Source: Jacaranda mimosifolia
Lineage: Eukaryota > Streptophyta > Magnoliopsida > Lamiales > Bignoniaceae
Assembly (NCBI GenBank): GCA_018894105.1
Contig: CM032125.1
Location: 1,674,001 to 1,738,000 of the forward strand
DNA length: 64,000 nucleotides
Direction: 5' to 3'
Position 1 is the first letter of the stretch. Every line of letters begins with the position of its first letter. The translations under genes and the position numbers were made by a program. The notes under the pieces are model-generated. The model had not been told where the DNA came from. It worked only from the letters and a program-made list of their open reading frames with translations, and ran no database searches. Below are positions 58,215 to 64,000 of this stretch, piece after piece.

Positions 58215-59552
58215 TGTTGTTTCCAGGATTTATGCCAACATGCAGTAATCCAAAGCAATAAACATATATTGCAAGTCAGATTATCAGGAATGGATCAGAT
58301 AATCACAGTTAAGGCAATACGTGTGTTTTTATCAATATAAATCCAAATAAAGTATGCGGTATAAGAATTAAACATACAACATGCGTTATCAGAATTTAAA
58401 CATACAGCATGCGATATCAGATTTTAAACATACAACATGCGTGATCAAAATAAACGTCAAATACAAGGCAAATCAGAATTTCAAATAATTAATCAGATAC
58501 AAGTCCAGGAAAAGCCAATATTCATATATTAACCGAGGCAATAAAACAATAAAACATGCTGTCAGATTTATCTAATATAGATACTGAATTTTAAAGTAAA
58601 CTTATCTTAAGAATTCTGTATCGTAACAGAATTAATAGGGTGACCAAATTACAGAGAAATTCTGTTTGCCTTGAAGAAACGAGCGCCCCGACTCACCAGT
58701 GCAACGGGTACAGCGCAGCTCCTCCCAGGATGAGATGGTCCTGAACGATCAGGTGCACTCCGTCTCGTTCACCTTGAACAGTACTAGTTACTCGGATCAG
58801 AATGAGACAGCTGTATATCAAGATTCGGGAAAGGGAATGTTTGTGAGGAGAATATCAGAATATGAGAAGGGAAGGAAGGAATTTATGAGAGTAGTGTGCA
58901 TAAACGTGAACAGTGTAGAATGAGGAGAACGATGGCGAATGTTGCTTCCTTTGAAGACTGCCAGAGGCACTCTATTTATAGGCGGGATTAGGGTTAGAGT
59001 CTGCCAGTTAATGGCCTCTAATGCGTCACCCCAGCGAATGGCATTCCGCCACGTCAACGACACACGTCACACGTCCACCAATATCTAATGGTGTTCTGCT
59101 ACTTGGCCCTCACACGTCACACACATTCACAACCTTAAAATTTTTAAATTGAATTTCGTCCAAAAAGATAAGACTGAGACATTCGCCCTAACGCCCGCGC
59201 TCGTGACCCGGAGCCGAGCCGGGCGGCGGCAGCGCATGTGTGTGTCCACTCATATGAACCCCGTAAAGAACACTTTATCAAGCATTCTTACTAAAGTTCA
59301 ATATAAACTAGTCCACACTAGTTTATAAAAACCAATGTGGGACAAGTGAAGGGTTGGGATAACCCTTCAACTCCTCCACTTGGTTTTATAATTCACAAGC
59401 AAGTCTCCCCTTTCTCAATTTATCAATGTGGGACAATCCAATACTTAACCATTTGCACATCCTCCATTTTACCCTTTAATTATCTTTGGATTCCAACCAA
59501 AATTGGCATCCATCCAAATAATTAAACTTTGTAATTATTCCCAATTACAACA
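58215..59552 (-). repeat. 5' LTR of copia element 2 (1,338 bp)
   Basis: On the minus strand it starts TGTTGTAATTGGGAA and ends GGAAACAACA, with inverted ends TGTTGT/ACAACA. It contains CCTATAAATAGAGTGCC, a convincing TATA box near 58,968-58,985, and a leader open for some 70 codons that is not a gene. It also has a tandem repeat of about 33 bp (58,350-58,455). Confidence 0.7.
58350..58455. repeat. 33-bp tandem repeat in the copia 2 LTR
   Basis: Three to four units of CATACAACATGCGTTATCAGAATTTAAA-like sequence with few differences. Confidence 0.8.
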
Positions 59553-62105
59553 ACTGTATCATCATAATGACCAATATTCCATTTCTTTTCCTGAAAGACA
59601 ACAAATTATATCTGCCAACGAATACATCGTCGTCTTGAAAGATTTTTCTTGAAAATTTTCAAGAGAAAGCCAACAGTTTGGAAGAACGAATCAAGGATGT
59701 AGCAAACAAAGCCGAGGATATTATTGAATATTATATGTTGGAACAAATTCAGTCAAGTGTTAAGTTTGCGCAGCAACAGCAAGAGCTTGGGTTTCAATAT
59801 GATTTTGAAATGCTAAATCAAGAGTTACAACAAGTAACAGAGGAAATTTTTTCAATCACGGGAGAGAAGATGGAGATCAAGAAGGTGGCCACAACGAAGA
59901 TCAACAAGGGCAACACAACCAAAGAGGTGCAACTAGGTGAAACTTCTGTTGCTACAGTTTCATCATCCACCAGCAAATAAGTCATGGTTGGTTTTGATGA
60001 TGACTTTACGGAAATAAAGGCTAGGCTTTGTGGAGAATCATCCAAACTCCAAGTCATGCCAATCTTGGGTATGGGAGGCATTGGTAAGACTACTCTTGCC
60101 AAAAATGCTTATAATGATCCATTAACTTTGGAGCACTTTCACATTCGTGCTTGGGTTACATTATCACAAGCTGATAGCACCCATGAAATTCTTTCTTGTC
60201 TCCTAGATTCCATGAAACCAAAAAGATCTGGACAGAGCAACGAGTCAATGGAAGAAATTGTGTACAAAAGATTAAAGGGTTGGAGGTATCTCATCATAAT
60301 GGATGATATACGGAGTATGGGGGCTTGGGATAACGTAAAGATGGTATTTTCAGATGACCATAATGGAAATTGGATTATCTTAACCACAAGGCAATCTGAT
60401 GTGGCTGCTTATCCAGACTCTTCTTTCCCCATATATAAGATGGATCAAAGTTGGAATTTGCTTCAGCAAAAGGTGTTTGCACTAGGACGTTGTCCACCTG
60501 AGTTGGAGAACATTGGAAGGGAGATCGCAAGAAGCTGTGGAGGACTGCCCCTTGCAACTGTCCTGATTGCAGGACTCCTTTCCACCGTAAGTAAGACTCA
60601 AGCTTCCTGAGCAAATATTGCTGAAAATGTTAATTTAGTTATCAGCAGTTCAAAAGATGAGTATTTTGCAAGGATACTATTATTGAGTTACACTCACTTG
60701 CCTCATCATTTGAGACCATGTTTCCTATACATGGGAGGTTTTCCAAAAGGCTATGAGATCCGAGTCTCAAAACTCATCAAATTATGGGTAGCTGAGTGGT
60801 TTTTAAAACCCAGTGAATCTAAAAGCTTGGAAGAGATAGCAGAAGAGTATGTTGGAAGATTCTTGTTTGGAGAAGTCTTCTCTTGGTAATCAAAGACAAA
60901 ACCTAATGGCAAAATCAAAAGTTGCGGCTTCCATGATCTAGTGCAGGATCTTTGCATAAGAAAAGCCCAAGAAGAGAAGTTTCATCTAAATGTTTTAGAT
61001 AGGTATGCCAGCAATGTTCTCCTTGAAAGCATAAAAAACGAACGCCAAGTAATTACTGATGATCATTTATAACTCCAACTATTCGTACTATTATATGCCT
61101 TCCACCTACTGGAAGTTCACTGGTCCTCTTTATGAAACTTTAGATTGCTGAGGGTATTGGATGTGGGTAACTGCTCATTTCATGCTGTTGTATACTATAG
61201 AAACTCCCAGAAGATGGAAATATTTGAGTATTTCATTTTAAGGTACCTTGCTTTCACTGTGGAGTAGAATTTTTCATCCGTGGTTAAACTTTCAGAATCT
61301 GCAAACCTTAATCATTCAACCAGAAAGCAGATACATGTTACTTTCTCCATTGCCATTGGAAACTTGGAGGATGCACCAATTAAGACATCTAATATTTTAT
61401 AGTCCCTTACCTGATATTCCACAAGGAGGTCCAACTTTTCCTCTAGAAAATCTGCACACACTTTTGGGAGACAGATTTCAGATGTACTGAAGAGATCCTG
61501 AAAGTGATTCCAAACCTGAAGAAATTGGGAATCATTTATGTATGGAAAGGAATATTTCGAAAACAGCACCTTGAGAACCTTGTACATCTACATCAACTCG
61601 AAATGCTAGAGGTATATCCTTGTTTCTCCATTTAAGGGAAAGCCTTAATCAATTTTTTTTCAATGACACTGAAGAAGTTAAGCTTGAGTGCTTGGGGACT
61701 TCCTTGGAAGATATGTCCATCTCTTGGTTTTTTGCCTAATCCTTCAAGCTCTATAACTTTAAAAATTTTTGCTTGTTCTGGCAAAATATGGGAAACAAGG
61801 AAGGAGAGTTTTTGTCAGATGAAATTTCTGCTATTTGGCAGATCACATTTACAGCAATGGATAACTAAAAGTAGCCCTTTCCCAAAGGCTCAGGTGCTTA
61901 GTGCTTTGTTCTCATTGGGGTCTAAGAGAGATTCCAGATGGTATTGGAGAAATTCAACACTTAAACTGATTGAGGTTGATGTTTGGAGCAAATCTCTTTG
62001 TGGAGTCGGCCAAGCAGATACAAGAGAAACAACAAAGTTAGGGAAATGATACCCTTCACAGTTCGTGTTGGGGATACGATGGGGAAAATGATTCCTCTAC
62101 TTTGA
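59553..62105 (+). pseudogene. R1-type CC-NB-LRR resistance gene, NLR pseudogene 3
   Basis: Homology starts at LYHHNDQYS (59,554), aligned with residue 18 or so of NLR 2. A frameshift near 59,648 precedes LEERIKDVANKAEDIIEYYM. A TAA at 59,978 lies just before GFDDDFTEIKARL. The NB-ARC stays in frame to 60,889: P-loop GMGGIGKTTLA, HIRAWVTLSQ, kinase-2 YLIIMDDIRS (tryptophan changed to arginine), [36 protein letters not shown], with TGA at 60,608 in place of a tryptophan. After a frameshift near 60,885, KSCGFHDLVQDLC holds the MHD place (FHD). The LRRs (61,000-62,050) carry many stops and shifts. It is the most decayed of the three long copies and was also hit by copia element 2. Confidence 0.88.
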
Positions 62106-63341
62106 TCAGGTTAGAGACTATAAACCCCTACTAAAAGTTGAACAAATTATTCAAGTGTTTGTCTAGTAACTTAATTTCATAGAAATGTATAATTCAGCAG
62201 TATTTTTACCCATCATCAACAGTTCCCCAACTTAACTCTCCAATCTTAGATCTTTTTGAGAAACATTTCTTTCTTAGTTGCACTGTTATGAATCTGTGTT
62301 TGTAGGCTGATTCTGTTCTTATCTGAGCTTTCAGAGTTTCTAATTGTTGGTTGATGAATTGATGTGATGAGGCAGCTTGTAGCTGATCAAATTGCCGACA
62401 ATCCAAATTAAAGAGGCAGAGAGGGTGGAAGGAAATCTGTTTCCATTGGACAACCTTTAAATTGGTAATTATCATTCAAGGTGTGCTAGCAGTGGTCGTT
62501 GAGTTTATTTTAAGCAGCTAATTGTAATAATAAACTTCAAACTCTTTGACTATGTTGCCTATTTTTTATGTAGTTCTGAAAGTTGAATGAGAAGTAATAT
62601 TTCTATTCTTGTGAATGATTATTTTACTCCCAAAAGTAGTGATTATTATTAACATGGAAAAAGATCCATGCTATGATGCTGATGAGTTTTTGTGCAATTG
62701 TTTGGAAGACTGAAAAGCTGAAAATTTTTTTGAATTTCCTTCTACTCCTTCATATTTGAGATGGACTAACATTATAACTGCGAACATCTTTTCCACATAT
62801 ATAGGAGTTCGAGGGGTGTTTAGCTAAATCGTGCCTAAAAAATCTTATGATTATTTTAACATCAGCTCATCTATAAGAAATTTTACCGAACAGTTTGAGG
62901 GTATCTTACAAGTTACAAATATATTCTAAAGAGTTTTTTTAAGCTCAATCAAACACCCTCTTCATGTCTCGACTGAAAACCTAATTTCGTGGTCTTGGCA
63001 TCTGGCTAAATTAAAAATCTATAGATACTAAGTTTGATGGTGAGCTAATTTAATTTGTCACGCAAATAATATCCTTTTACTATTTTTTCTTTTTTCTTTT
63101 TGATATCTTGTTCATTGTATATATGAACCACATATGTGGTATTTTATAGCAATAAAAATGATCCGTCATAAAAATGCAAATCAAGCATAATTTATCATTT
63201 TTCTTATTTACTGACAAGTTCCAAAGTAGCTTATTCCTACTTCAAAAGATATATCCAGCCATCGAAGCATGAATATATTTCTATGTTCGTTTGGTGATCA
63301 CTCGGTTAAGGCGTTTTGGCAGCAGCATAGAATTTTGTCCT
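62106..63341. other. Non-coding interval between NLR 3 and the last LRR fragment
   Basis: The minus-strand open frame 62,206-62,475 shows no protein family I know. A Tourist-like MITE lies at 62,811-62,960. Confidence 0.5.
62811..62960. mobile_element. Tourist-like MITE 3 (short)
   Basis: 150 bp; ends GAGGGGTGTTTAGCTAAA and TCAAACACCCTC, with TTC on both sides (62,808-62,810 and 62,961-62,963). Same terminal words as MITEs 1 and 2. Confidence 0.7.
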
Positions 63342-63806
63342 TCGGAGGAAAGCTATTCTTGCTCTCCGACTACGTTGAAAATGTTAACCTTAGTTTGTAG
63401 GATACTTCACTGGAAAGCTTAATCTTGTTTTTCCAACGTGATTGTTGGTTTGTTGCCTAATCTTGAAGTGCTTAAATTAAGATATTTTGCTTATGACGGG
63501 GAAAAATGGAAAACATCTGTAGGAGAATTTTCTGAGCTGAAATTTCTACTAAACGATGCATCAGATCTTAAGCAATAGATAACTGAAAGTAGCCACTTCC
63601 CAAGCCTCAAGTACCTAATGTTTTATTGTTCTTGGTGCCTAATTGAGATTCCAGATCGTATTGGAGAAATTCCAACACTTGAACTCATTGAGGTTGATGA
63701 TTTGAACAAATCTGTTGTGGAGTTGGCCAAGCGTATACAAGTGGAACAAGAAAGTTGGGGAAATGATGCCCTTCATGTTCACGTCAGCCCTTGGATGCCG
63801 AAGTGA
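63342..63806 (+). pseudogene. NLR fragment 4: C-terminal LRRs only
   Basis: Starts with a damaged GKLFLLS and LKMLTL segment, then VGLLPNLEVLKLRYFAYDGE, KWKTSVGEFSELKFLL, a TAG at 63,575, ITESSHFPSLKYLMF, IEIPDRIGEIPTLELIEVDD and a stop at 63,804. It aligns with the last three LRRs of NLRs 1-3. No NB-ARC lies upstream, so it is a detached tail. Confidence 0.85.
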
Positions 63807-64000
63807 TTGCTCTCTGTTTTTCAGGTTAGAGATTTTATGTCACTCACTATCTCTATGTGTAGTACTGTCGCATATGTTTAGATCGTTGTTGTTGGATGAT
63901 GATGCAGGTGATCGGATAGCTGTGATTAAATCTAGCATGGTACTCATGGGACACAAATATATATCTATCAAATCCTTGTTATGTTAAAGAAGTAGACAAC
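63807..64000. other. NLR fragment 4 downstream sequence
   Basis: Begins with the TGTTTTTCAGGTTAGAGAT word found after the other NLR copies. No gene seen to the window edge. Confidence 0.5.

Larger units (their letters stand above)
56350..59552 (-). mobile_element. Ty1-copia element 2, 5' half, inserted in NLR pseudogene 3
   Basis: Minus-strand order: 5' LTR 59,552 to 58,215, leader with a short tandem repeat (GATATGCAGGCAA near 58,075-58,105), then gag-pol from 58,046 to the gap. The LTR's outer edge falls inside the first exon of NLR pseudogene 3, whose first 17 or so codons are missing on this side. The other edge is hidden by the gap, so the target duplication cannot be checked. Confidence 0.8.

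Noticed and set aside
58699..59063. 74-81 codon frames in the copia 2 LTR
   Set aside because: They lie around the LTR TATA box and leader, overlap on both strands and match no family.
62206..62475. 89-codon minus-strand frame as a gene
   Set aside because: No recognised domain, no splice or promoter context, and it lies in the decayed 3' flank of NLR 3.

Overview
This is nuclear plant DNA. It is AT-rich, every protein-coding trace is of plant type, and most of the sequence is transposon debris packed around decayed members of one disease-resistance gene family. The NLR proteins have the R1 (late-blight resistance) type of coiled-coil and NB-ARC, which suggests an asterid eudicot, probably Lamiales or a relative; that placement is inference from family knowledge. 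There is one assembly gap of exactly 500 N (55,850-56,349). I see no tRNA, rRNA, CRISPR or bacterial-style operon.

Layout. About 527-8,440 is a Mutator-like element (MULE) with long inverted ends. It carries a dead transposase on the minus strand and a decayed GRF zinc-finger gene facing it on the plus strand, and a 2.8-kb solo LTR sits inside it. 8,442-12,872 is an inverted copy of the upstream region of the NLR at 41.4 kb; the MULE sits in the promoter of that copy. 14.7-20.1 kb holds a second MULE piece, a Helitron helicase piece and a broken fragment of a MOM1-like silencing gene, the last two both on the minus strand. 20.1-23.5 kb is NLR pseudogene 1, bracketed by two copies of beta-glucosidase 3' flank. 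24-28.5 kb holds a TRIM-like fragment, a 731-bp solo LTR with exact target duplication, and the 5' end of a Ty3-type retrotransposon (LTR plus broken gag). 28.5-31.5 kb is a direct copy of the NLR upstream region, with two MITE-sized insertions. 31.5-35.2 kb is AT-rich. 35.2-38.1 kb is another long solo LTR, and 38.1-41.4 kb is the upstream region of NLR 2.

NLR 2 (41,424-44,029) is the best preserved gene. Its coiled coil and NB-ARC form one open frame of 514 codons, and its LRR part is broken by three small frameshifts. After it come Helitron-like repeats, a third long solo LTR (45,446-48,163), a structurally complete but dead Ty1-copia element (48,984-53,654), a second beta-glucosidase remnant, a second copia element inserted in exon 1 of NLR pseudogene 3 (59,553-62,105), and a last LRR fragment (63,342-63,806).

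The repeated pairing of a beta-glucosidase remnant (minus) with an NLR (plus), and the three copies of the NLR upstream region, suggest that one ancestral unit was duplicated in direct and inverted orientation and then eroded by transposons and illegitimate recombination. I do not see an intact gene system. The most unusual items are the inverted NLR promoter copy hit by a MULE, the GRF zinc-finger gene convergent with the MULE transposase, and the MOM1 fragment lying on the same strand as Helitron remains.
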